In this document: piece after piece, positions 33,539-40,996 of the stretch | Layout of the letters: each line of letters begins with the position of its first letter | How positions within the stretch are numbered: the stretch's first letter is position 1 | Assembly: GCA_910579685.1 (NCBI GenBank) | Contig: CAJTVN010000007.1 | Coordinates: 62,001-126,000, forward strand | DNA length: 64,000 nt | Reading direction: 5' to 3' | Origin: an uncultured Lachnospiraceae bacterium | Lineage (GTDB): Bacteria > Bacillota > Clostridia > Lachnospirales > Lachnospiraceae | Notes under the pieces: model-generated | What the model was told of the DNA's origin: nothing | The model's database searches: none | What the model saw: only the letters and a program-made list of their open reading frames with translations | Program-made: the position numbers and the translations under genes

Positions 33539-35158
33539 ATGAGAATGACAAATAAAATTATGCAGAATAATTCTCTGTATAATATCAATAATAATAAGAT
33601 ACTGCAGGATAAGCTGAGCACCATGATGTCCACGCAGAAAAAGATTACCAGGCCTTCCGACGACCCGATCATAGCGATCCGGGCGCTGCGCCTGCGCACC
33701 ACGGTATCCGATCTGACCCAGTATTACGGCAAGAACGTTCCGGATGCGGAGAGCTGGCTCGAGGTAACCGAAAAGGCGCTGGGAACCGTGGTGGATGTGA
33801 TCACGGATCTGACCAAACAGGCTAATCTGGCGGCCAACAAGGAGAAAGGCCCGGAGGATCTGGCGGTTTTCATCCAGCAGATGAAGCAGCTTAGGGATGA
33901 ATATTACTCCACCGGGAATTCCGACTTTGCGGGAAGATATGTGTTTACAGGCTACCGGACGAATACTTCTCTTTCCTTCAAAGGGGATGAAATTAAGACG
34001 GCCACGGCGACTACCCCGGCTTATCCCCAGTATACGATCACCGAACAGATCACGATGCAGGATTTCGACAGTGTCAATTATACGTATACGACAGATGGGA
34101 AGGGCAAGAATGACCTTCTGGACGGACTGAACAAGGACAGCTGGAAGGAGCCTCAGTATGCGGATATTGAGGAAAAGCAGGTATTTAACACGGATATTCA
34201 CAGGATCCGGCTCTCCTACAAGGATCTGGAGGCTGCGGATAAGAAGGGCAATCCGCCGTCCATCCAATATAAGGATGCGGATGGAAATCTGAAAGATCTT
34301 ACAACCATAGCAGGTATTCCTGCGATAACGACGGTTCCGAATGGTACGGATCCTTATCAGGCGGTCAGGGAAGATCCGGACGCAATGATTTTTGTCCCTG
34401 AAACCGGAGAGATCCTGATGGGCGATAACGTTTTTTCCACGCTGCAGCAAAGCCCGGACGTTACTACCACCACGGAGCTGCAGGTCACTTATGACAAGCA
34501 CAACTGGAAGAAAAACGATCTGAAGCCGGAACATTACTTTGCCTGCACGGGAACGACCTTAAACGCTGACGGAACCGAGAAGTCGGTTGACTATAATCAG
34601 GAGTATTTGAAGGGCGAGGAAGAAACCCAGATTATTGAATATGACGTGGGCTACAATCAGAAGATCCGGGTGAACACCACGGCCAGGGAGGCCTTTACCC
34701 ATGATCTGGGCAGGGATATAGACGATCTGGAGGAGGCTCTCAAATCCGTGACGGAGCTCAACGCCACGGTAAAGGATCTGGAAAAGGTGCTTGACGGCCT
34801 GCAGGATCCCGCTGACAAGGCTCTGGTTCAGAAGCAGCTGGATGCGGCAAAGAAAGCCTATGATTATACAAGAGAAAATATCCACAACATGTTTCAGAGC
34901 ACCATGTCAAGCATGCAGTCCTATCTGGATCAGGTCAACAAGGCCAATACGGACAGCGGAACCAGGAGCAGCCGTCTGGAGCTGATCGATAACAGGCTGA
35001 TGGATCAGAAGGCCACCTTCGAATCCCTGCAGTCGGAAAACGAGGATATTGATATCGCCGAGGTGATCGTGAAGCTTACCAGCACGGAGCTCACGTACAA
35101 TTCGGCTCTTATGGCCACCGGGAAGATCATGCAGACATCACTGATGAACTACATTTAA
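33539..35158 (+). CDS. flgL: Flagellar hook-associated protein 3 (FlgL)
   Basis: The second hook-filament junction protein. The flagellin-like N-terminal D0/D1 helix (QNNSLYNINNNKILQDKLSTMMSTQKKITRPSDDP) and C-terminal helix (DIDIAEVIVKLTSTELTYNSALMATGKIMQTSLMNYI) are complete. At 539 residues it is clearly longer than the usual ~300, the extra length being a central insert of beta-rich sequence (about 150-390). ATG 33539 is 12 bp from AAGGAG; TTG 33530 is too close to that site. Confidence 0.92.
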   Translation: MRMTNKIMQNNSLYNINNNKILQDKLSTMMSTQKKITRPSDDPIIAIRALRLRTTVSDLTQYYGKNVPDAESWLEVTEKALGTVVDVITDLTKQANLAANKEKGPEDLAVFIQQMKQLRDEYYSTGNSDFAGRYVFTGYRTNTSLSFKGDEIKTATATTPAYPQYTITEQITMQDFDSVNYTYTTDGKGKNDLLDGLNKDSWKEPQYADIEEKQVFNTDIHRIRLSYKDLEAADKKGNPPSIQYKDADGNLKDLTTIAGIPAITTVPNGTDPYQAVREDPDAMIFVPETGEILMGDNVFSTLQQSPDVTTTTELQVTYDKHNWKKNDLKPEHYFACTGTTLNADGTEKSVDYNQEYLKGEEETQIIEYDVGYNQKIRVNTTAREAFTHDLGRDIDDLEEALKSVTELNATVKDLEKVLDGLQDPADKALVQKQLDAAKKAYDYTRENIHNMFQSTMSSMQSYLDQVNKANTDSGTRSSRLELIDNRLMDQKATFESLQSENEDIDIAEVIVKLTSTELTYNSALMATGKIMQTSLMNYI

Positions 35159-35186
35159 GCGTGAAGATGCGCAGACAGGAGAGGCT

Positions 35187-35645
35187 ATGAAGGTTACGAC
35201 AAAAATATTTGGCGAGATTGTGATTGAGGATGATAAGATCATTCACTTTCCTTCCGGCATTATTGGCTTTCCGGATTTGACGGATTTTGCCCTGATACAT
35301 GACGAGGAGAAAGGGGCCGGTTCCATTCACTGGCTGCAGTCCCTGCAGGAGCCTGCTTTTGCCATGCCGGTGATGGATCCTCTTATCGTAAGGCCGGATT
35401 ACAATCCGCAGGTGGACGACGAACTGTTAAAGCCCATCGGCGAGCTGATGCCGGAGGAGATTCTGGTGATGGTCACGGTGACAATTCCCAGCGACCTGAC
35501 CCGAATGAGCGTGAACCTGAGAGGCCCCGTTATCATCAATACGGTGGAAAGGAAGGCATGCCAGGTGATTGTGGAGGGGGAAACCTACGAGGTGAAATAT
35601 CCCATTTATGATATCCTCAATTCCAGAAAGAAAGAGGGTGAATAG
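35187..35645 (+). CDS. fliW: Flagellar assembly factor FliW
   Basis: A 152-residue protein that binds flagellin or, when free, CsrA, relieving CsrA repression of flagellin translation. Family features are FGEIVIEDDKIIHFPSGIIGFPDL, FAMPVMDP and NLRGPVIINTVERKACQVIV. Its stop (TAG 35643-35645) touches the csrA ATG 35646, so the two antagonists are produced together. The flagellin gene itself is not in the window. Confidence 0.94.
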   Translation: MKVTTKIFGEIVIEDDKIIHFPSGIIGFPDLTDFALIHDEEKGAGSIHWLQSLQEPAFAMPVMDPLIVRPDYNPQVDDELLKPIGELMPEEILVMVTVTIPSDLTRMSVNLRGPVIINTVERKACQVIVEGETYEVKYPIYDILNSRKKEGE

Positions 35646-35864
35646 ATGTTAGCTTTATCCAGAAAGAAAAACGAGGCCCTGATTATTAACAACAACATTG
35701 AGATCACCGTGCTTGAGATCAAGGGAGAGCAGGTAAAGCTGGGCATCAGCGCACCGAAGGACGTTCCCATTTACCGTAAGGAGGTCTATGTGCAGATTCA
35801 GGAGGCCAACAAGGAGGCAGTCAACATGGATGGTCTCGAGGCGCTCAGGGGACTTTTGGGGTAA
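35646..35864 (+). CDS. csrA: Carbon storage regulator CsrA
   Basis: A 72-residue RNA-binding translational repressor that targets GGA-containing leaders such as that of flagellin. It starts MLALSRKKNEALIINNN and contains the RNA-binding segment IKGEQVKLGISAPKDVPIYR. The C-terminal extension after residue 58 is needed, in Gram-positive CsrA, for FliW binding. It directly abuts fliW and is followed by a terminator at 35895. Confidence 0.95.
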   Translation: MLALSRKKNEALIINNNIEITVLEIKGEQVKLGISAPKDVPIYRKEVYVQIQEANKEAVNMDGLEALRGLLG

Positions 35865-35894
35865 AAAGATTCGAAACAGATAATGACAGGAAAG

Positions 35895-35921
35895 AAACCC
35901 ACGGAAAAACCGTGGGTTTTT
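35895..35921 (+). terminator. Rho-independent terminator after csrA
   Basis: Stem AAACCCACGG (35895-35904) with CCGTGGGTTT (35910-35919), 5-nt A loop, then T-rich 35917-35921. It ends the flgM-csrA operon, although the next gene follows at once, so partial read-through is likely. Confidence 0.85.
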
Positions 35922-35934
35922 CTGGAGGATGCGG

Positions 35935-36747
35935 ATGGAAAAGATAAGCGTGATTATTCCTACCTATAACAGGGCTAAGGAGCTGAAAAGGTCCGTGGAG
36001 AGCGTCCTTGCCCAGACATACGATAATTTTGAGCTGATTATAGTGGACGACGGGTCGAAGGACAATACGCAGGAAGTGATAGCTTCCATACCGGACGAGC
36101 GAATACGGTACATAAAGCTGGAACAAAACAGAGGGGCCGCAGGTGCGAGAAACGAGGGAGTCAGGGCCTCAAAATGCGATCTGATTGCCTTTCAGGACAG
36201 CGATGACATCTGGAGAGAGGAAAAGCTGGAGAGGCAGATGGAATACTGGCGGATACATCCGGACTGCGGACTGGTCTACTGCGCCTATCAGGCGCATCGC
36301 ATTCTGGAGGGGAAAATTGTGGACGAGTGGGTGGTTTCCGCACAAAATGGCGATTCCAAAAGAAGCCTGCTGGGACAATTACTGCTGAGTAATTCCATCG
36401 GGACGCCCGCTATGCTCATGAAAAAGGAATGCTTTCTCGGGGCGGGCGGATTCAACGAAAGCCTCAGAAGCCTGGAGGACTGGGACCTGGCGCTTCGGAT
36501 TGCGGAGAAATACGAGATAGGCTATGTAAATGAAATACTGCTGGACGCTTATCCCAGCCAGGGAGGAATCTCATCCGGCATAGGAGCCTATTTTGACGGA
36601 AGGTGCAGGATGATAGCCGGTTACAGAAGCCAGATGGCACAGGAGGGCGTTTTTGATCTGGCGGTCGGCGAGCTGCTGCAGAAAGCGCAGAAGCAGGGTG
36701 TGCTGGAGGCGGTGAAAAAAATGCTGCTGCTGTACATGGGCGGTTAA
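35935..36747 (+). CDS. Family 2 glycosyltransferase A
   Basis: A 270-residue GT-A glycosyltransferase that transfers a sugar from a nucleotide donor in the cytosol. N-terminal ISVIIPTYNRAKELKRSVESVLAQT, nucleotide-binding IIVDDGSKD, the DxD-like metal motif FQDSDD and the catalytic EDWDLALR are all present. GGAGG at 35924-35928 is spaced for ATG 35935, not ATG 35929. Its position between csrA and flaG suggests it glycosylates flagellin or another surface protein; this is inference. Confidence 0.88.
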   Translation: MEKISVIIPTYNRAKELKRSVESVLAQTYDNFELIIVDDGSKDNTQEVIASIPDERIRYIKLEQNRGAAGARNEGVRASKCDLIAFQDSDDIWREEKLERQMEYWRIHPDCGLVYCAYQAHRILEGKIVDEWVVSAQNGDSKRSLLGQLLLSNSIGTPAMLMKKECFLGAGGFNESLRSLEDWDLALRIAEKYEIGYVNEILLDAYPSQGGISSGIGAYFDGRCRMIAGYRSQMAQEGVFDLAVGELLQKAQKQGVLEAVKKMLLLYMGG

Positions 36748-36770
36748 TCGATGGAGGGGAAGGTTGGCAG

Positions 36771-37757
36771 ATGAAAAAGGTCAGCGTAGTGGTTCCGTGC
36801 TATAATGCGGCAAAATATCTGGATAAGTGCGTCGGGAAGCTCTTGAATCAGACGATCGGGAGGGATGCCATGGAGATCATTCTGGTAGATGACGCCTCCA
36901 CGGACGCAGGAGAGACCTGGAAGCTGATAACGGAATATGAACAGAGATTTCCGGACACGGTCCTGGCAGTCAAACTGGAACAGAATCTTCGTCAGGGAGG
37001 GGCCAGAAATGTGGGGATCTCCTGCGCAGGCGGCGAATATGTCCTGTTCTGCGATGCGGACGACTGGCTGCTTGAGGAAACCCTGGAGCATAGCTACCTT
37101 GCGGCTAGGCGATATGATGCGGACGTGGTGGAATTTGCCGGAACCAATGTAAGAGACAGACAGGCCTGCGTGGAGTTGGAGGCGGGAAACGGAAGCCGCC
37201 TTTTCGAGCTGGATTCGGAGAAGAAAAGAAAGGATTTTCTTTTATATGTAAATGAGAATGTCTCTCTGGGCTCCCAGACCAAGCTGTACCGGCTGTCCCT
37301 GATCAGGGAACATCAGATTGCATTTGTGGAACACATGATCTTTGAGGAGCCTTCTTTTGTGATACCGGTGAGACTGTACGAAAAAAGACACGTTTTTCTG
37401 GACGAGAAGCTTTATGTCTGGTACCTGTCGCAGGGCAGCACGCTTCGAAGCGACTGGGAAAAGGAGCATAAATGGGAAAATCTGCAGGCCTGGGTATGTC
37501 TGATGGAGAATTTGTCAGAGCGGGGAATCCTTTCCGGCTATTACCGGGAACTGGAATATCTGTTCTTTAATTATGGACTGGCGGAAACCATCCGGATGCT
37601 CAAACAGAGGGGGTGCTCCCTGCAGGAAGAGGAATTGCGGATGATGATTGATATAACCAGGGAGCTGTTTCCCGACATCCGGCAGAACACCTATGTCAGC
37701 AACAGTGAAAACGGGGATGTATGGAGCCGGCTTGCGTTCAGGCTGCTGCAGCTGTAA
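36771..37757 (+). CDS. Family 2 glycosyltransferase B
   Basis: A 328-residue GT-A glycosyltransferase: VSVVVPCYNAAKYLDKCVGKLLNQT, IILVDDASTD, GGARNVG and the metal motif FCDADDW. The C-terminal 120 residues are helical and unlike GT A. It follows 23 bp after the first enzyme, so the two are one unit and might act in sequence on the same glycan. No membrane segment is evident. Confidence 0.88.
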   Translation: MKKVSVVVPCYNAAKYLDKCVGKLLNQTIGRDAMEIILVDDASTDAGETWKLITEYEQRFPDTVLAVKLEQNLRQGGARNVGISCAGGEYVLFCDADDWLLEETLEHSYLAARRYDADVVEFAGTNVRDRQACVELEAGNGSRLFELDSEKKRKDFLLYVNENVSLGSQTKLYRLSLIREHQIAFVEHMIFEEPSFVIPVRLYEKRHVFLDEKLYVWYLSQGSTLRSDWEKEHKWENLQAWVCLMENLSERGILSGYYRELEYLFFNYGLAETIRMLKQRGCSLQEEELRMMIDITRELFPDIRQNTYVSNSENGDVWSRLAFRLLQL

Positions 37758-37800
37758 GTTCAAGCGGAGAGTCAAAACATCAGTTTTTTTGGAAAATAAC

Positions 37801-37827
37801 TAAATAATTCCTTATTTTATCCGATAT
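37801..37827 (+). promoter_or_regulatory. Sigma-28 promoter of flaG-fliD-fliS
   Basis: TAAA at 37801-37804, 15-bp spacer, TCCGATAT at 37820-37827. Same hexamer content and spacing as the flgM promoter, 70 bp before flaG. Confidence 0.9.
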
Positions 37828-37897
37828 AAACTAAAGAAGACAGAAAGACTTTAAGTCAGTTACTACAAATTAAAAATATCACATGGAGGTGATCATA

Positions 37898-38338
37898 ATG
37901 GCAATTGAACCATTAAACAGTGCGATGACATATCAGGCACAAATTACACCGCAGGCCAAGCCTGTGCAGAAACCGGTTGTGGAAAACACGGATGTTACTA
38001 CGACAGAGCAGGCTGCAACGTACGATCCCACTACCTTGAAAGTGGCAGGGCCAGAGAAACAGGACAGCCAAAGCCAGAGTGGGCAGGACGGTTCTTTTAA
38101 CAGTCAGCAACAGCAGGTCACGCATGAGCAGATCAAAAAAGCGGTTGAAAGACTGAACAAAAATCTGTCTAATTCGGAAGCGGTTTTCGGGATTCATGAT
38201 GCAACCAACCGAGTGACAATCAAGATCATTGACAAGGAGACCAAGGAGACGATCAAAGAGCTCCCTCCGGAAAAGACCCTTGATATGATCGCAAAGGTGT
38301 GGGAGCTTGCGGGAATCCTGATTGATGAAAGGAGATAG
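37898..38338 (+). CDS. flaG: FlaG-family protein
   Basis: A 146-residue protein of the FlaG family, which limits flagellar filament length in some bacteria. The N-terminal half is Gln/Thr/Pro-rich and low complexity. The conserved C-terminal fold includes VERLNKNLSNSEAVFGIHDATNRVTIKIIDKETKETIKELPPEKTLDMIAKVWELAGILIDERR. I chose ATG 37898 (GGAGGT at 37885-37890). It precedes fliD by 10 bp, the usual order flaG-fliD-fliS. Confidence 0.88.
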   Translation: MAIEPLNSAMTYQAQITPQAKPVQKPVVENTDVTTTEQAATYDPTTLKVAGPEKQDSQSQSGQDGSFNSQQQQVTHEQIKKAVERLNKNLSNSEAVFGIHDATNRVTIKIIDKETKETIKELPPEKTLDMIAKVWELAGILIDERR

Positions 38339-38348
38339 GAGGTAAGCT

Positions 38349-39851
38349 ATGGCAATGCGCGTAACCGGAATGAATTCCGGTCTTGATACAGAAACAATTA
38401 TACAGGAGCTTGTAAAGGCAAAAAAGACAAAGGTGGACGATGCCAAAAAGGCGCAGAAAAAGCACGAATGGAAGCAGGATGCATGGAAGGAATTAAACAA
38501 TAAGCTTAAGAACCTTCAGAATAAGTTTATCAACAACATGTGCTTCTCATCCGATTATATGAAGAAGACCACCAGGGTATCCAACAGCAGTATTGCCAGC
38601 GTGATTACAGGCGGAGGAGCGGTGGACTGCACGCAGAGCCTGACGGTAGACAGACTGGCCAGGAACGCCTATCTGACCGGCGGTAAAGTGGCAAATACGG
38701 ATAGTTCCAAGGGTGATGTAACGGCTCTTTCAACCCTTAAGGATTTAGGGTTTACGGGCAGCGGCAGCATTGATCTGACCGTGGGCGGAAAAACCACTTC
38801 CATTGAAGTCAAGGAAGACACCACCATATCTGATGTTCTGTCACAGATTAAGAGCACCGGCCTGAACGCAAGCTTTGATGAAAAGCAGCAGAGGTTTTAC
38901 ATAAGCGCCAAGGATCCCGGAGCCAGTGGAGATTTCACATTTGGCGGGAATGCGGATGCGTTAAAAGCGCTTGGGCTTGTTGAGGGTACGGATCCGGCTG
39001 ATCAGACACTGGCAAGAAAAATTAAAGGCGAGGATGCGCAGATCACCTTAAACGGCGCAACCTATACCAGCAGCAACAACGTGTTTGACATAAACGGTCT
39101 GACCATTACCGCACTAGATAAAGGAGAAACCTCGATTACAACCGAGAACGACACGGACGGCATCTATGACATGCTGAAAAACTTCCTCAAGGAGTACAAT
39201 TCCGTTATCAATGAGATTGATAAGCTGTACAATGCGGGTTCCGCAAAGGGTTATGAGCCTTTGACCAGCGAGGAAAAGGAGGCCATGACGGAGAAGGAAA
39301 TCGAGGAGTGGGAGAAGAAGATCAAGGATTCCGTTCTGCGCAGGGACAGCAATCTTTCCACTGTGGGAAGTGCTCTTAAGGAGATTATGGCAAGCGGCTT
39401 TGAGGTGAACGGGACGACAATGCATCTCTCCGATTTCGGTATCGCAACGCTTGGCTATTTCAGTGCGGCAGACAATGAGAAATACGCATACCATATTGAC
39501 GGAGATCCGGATGATACGAACACCTCCGGTAATGCGGATAAGTTAAAGGGCATGATCAAGAATGATCCGGACACCGTCGTTTCCTTCTTTACGCAGCTGT
39601 CCCGAAGCCTGCAGGACAAGATGAAGGATCTGTCCAAGTCCGTGAACGGATACCGCAGCTATGGCAGCTTCTATGACGACAAGAAGATGAAGTCCGACTA
39701 TGACGACTACACTTCGAAGATTAAAGATCTGGAAGATAAGTTGACAGCCTATGAGGATAAATGGTATGCTAAGTTCAGTGCAATGGAAACTGCTCTCGCC
39801 AAGATGCAGTCCAATGCAAATGCAGTTACCAGTTTATTAGGAGGTTCATAA
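38349..39851 (+). CDS. fliD: Flagellar cap protein FliD (HAP2)
   Basis: A 500-residue filament-cap protein that folds flagellin subunits at the growing tip. The N-terminal MRVTGMNSGLDTETIIQELVKAKK and the C-terminal coiled-coil helix (KDLEDKLTAYEDKWYAKFSAMETALAKMQSNANAVTSLLG) are both present, with variable adhesin-like domains between. It follows flaG under the same sigma-28 promoter and is 1 bp from fliS. Confidence 0.93.
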   Translation: MAMRVTGMNSGLDTETIIQELVKAKKTKVDDAKKAQKKHEWKQDAWKELNNKLKNLQNKFINNMCFSSDYMKKTTRVSNSSIASVITGGGAVDCTQSLTVDRLARNAYLTGGKVANTDSSKGDVTALSTLKDLGFTGSGSIDLTVGGKTTSIEVKEDTTISDVLSQIKSTGLNASFDEKQQRFYISAKDPGASGDFTFGGNADALKALGLVEGTDPADQTLARKIKGEDAQITLNGATYTSSNNVFDINGLTITALDKGETSITTENDTDGIYDMLKNFLKEYNSVINEIDKLYNAGSAKGYEPLTSEEKEAMTEKEIEEWEKKIKDSVLRRDSNLSTVGSALKEIMASGFEVNGTTMHLSDFGIATLGYFSAADNEKYAYHIDGDPDDTNTSGNADKLKGMIKNDPDTVVSFFTQLSRSLQDKMKDLSKSVNGYRSYGSFYDDKKMKSDYDDYTSKIKDLEDKLTAYEDKWYAKFSAMETALAKMQSNANAVTSLLGGS

Positions 39852-39852
39852 T

Positions 39853-40239
39853 ATGCCATTACCCAATGCATATGCACAGTACAATAACAGTAAAATTCTT
39901 ACGGCTTCGCCTGCGGAGCTTACGCTGATGTTATACGAGGGAGCGATCAAATTCTGTAATTTTGCAATCACGGCAGTGGAGCAGAAGGATATTCCGAAGG
40001 CTCACACCAATATCGTCAAGGTTGAGAGGATAGTCGATCATCTGAGAAAGACCCTTGATATGAAATACCCGGTGGCGAAGGATTTTGAGAGAGTGTATGT
40101 GTACTTGGACAGGCGCCTGGTGCAGGCAAATACCAAAAAGGATGTGGAAATACTTAAGGAGATACTCGGACACCTTCATTCCATGCGGGATACATGGAAA
40201 GAGGTAATGCGCATTAACCGCGAAAGAGGTGCTCTATGA
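39853..40239 (+). CDS. fliS: Flagellin chaperone FliS
   Basis: A 128-residue four-helix bundle that binds the flagellin C-terminus and prevents premature polymerisation. Family features are NAYAQYNNSKILTASPAELTLMLYEGAIKF and the last conserved segment RDTWKEVMR. It overlaps the next gene by ATGA. No flagellin gene is visible in the window, so its client lies elsewhere. Confidence 0.95.
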   Translation: MPLPNAYAQYNNSKILTASPAELTLMLYEGAIKFCNFAITAVEQKDIPKAHTNIVKVERIVDHLRKTLDMKYPVAKDFERVYVYLDRRLVQANTKKDVEILKEILGHLHSMRDTWKEVMRINRERGAL

Positions 40240-40712
40240 TAGAAAATTACCTGGTGATTTTGGAGGACAGTCTGAAGCAGAAAAAGACGATCCTGGAGGA
40301 AATAGCAGGATACAATGTCATGCAGGAAGTTCTCCTGAAACAGGAAAATATGTCCTTGGAGAAATTCGATGAATATGTGGACAAAAAAGACACTCTTATT
40401 CAGAAGATTGTAAGTCTGGATGAAGGATTCGACAGTCTTTATGAAAAGGTCAGAGAGCAGCTGATTTCCAACAAGGATTCTTATAAGGAGCAGATCGCCA
40501 GGATCCAGCAGCTGATCACCGAGGTGACGGAGAAGGGCGTTAAGATCCAGACTCAGGAAGCCAGAAACAGAGATCTGCTGACGGCATATTTCAGCAAAGA
40601 GCGCGCTTCCCTAAAGCGCGGGAGAAAATCTTCCAAGGCGGCTCTCGGTTATTACCAGAACCTCAGCAAGGCGGCAAGAGAAGATGCCAGTACCATGGAT
40701 ATGAAAAAGTAA
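40236..40712 (+). CDS. Probable flagellar chaperone (FliT/FlgN-like)
   Basis: A 158-residue all-helical, Lys/Glu-rich protein starting at ATG 40236 within the fliS stop. Position immediately after fliS is that of FliT, a chaperone of FliD, and the helical hairpin pattern fits. Sequence alone does not separate it from FlgN-like proteins, so I leave the symbol open. The last gene of the operon; a terminator follows at 40720. Confidence 0.7.
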   Translation: MIENYLVILEDSLKQKKTILEEIAGYNVMQEVLLKQENMSLEKFDEYVDKKDTLIQKIVSLDEGFDSLYEKVREQLISNKDSYKEQIARIQQLITEVTEKGVKIQTQEARNRDLLTAYFSKERASLKRGRKSSKAALGYYQNLSKAAREDASTMDMKK

Positions 40713-40719
40713 AAAAATG

Positions 40720-40747
40720 CGGCGTTTGTTTTTTGAAACAAACGCCG
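40720..40747 (+). terminator. Terminator at the end of the flagellar cluster
   Basis: A 12-bp stem, 40720-40731 with 40736-40747, tight 4-nt loop, sited 8 bp after the stop codon; downstream T-run is short. Confidence 0.75.
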
Positions 40748-40837
40748 TGTGTTTTATATGCAGGAACGTATATGGAAGTTATGAAGGGATAGGCGGGAGG
40801 ATGTGCAATTTCATCATATTGCTTGGATGTACGAAGT

Positions 40838-40996
40838 ATGTGTCCGGAAATTCTGGATAATTGGAATCCCAATAAGAGATACGAATCGAATGAAAGTATA
40901 TTAAATACAGAAACGTTGGCAGGGGAGATTCATAGAGAAGTGGAAGAAATAACTGATATGGTAATTAAAATGGAAATCGATAGGGTGCTGGTATGA
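40838..40996 (+). CDS. Small ORF translationally joined to the dual-ATPase gene
   Basis: A 52-codon frame starting at ATG 40838 and ending TGA 40994-40996, so its stop overlaps the next ATG as ATGA. The same frame is open back to 40793, after a TAG at 40790-40792. The peptide (starting MCPEILDNW) is polar and acidic with a helical second half; I do not recognise it. It may be a real small partner, or the 3' remnant of a decayed gene once coupled to the ATPase. No convincing SD is seen. Confidence 0.4.
   Translation: MCPEILDNWNPNKRYESNESILNTETLAGEIHREVEEITDMVIKMEIDRVLV

Noticed and set aside
33446..34534. 362-codon minus-strand frame
   Set aside because: Antisense to flgL and the end of the second flgK; Ile/Arg-rich composition typical of shadow frames.
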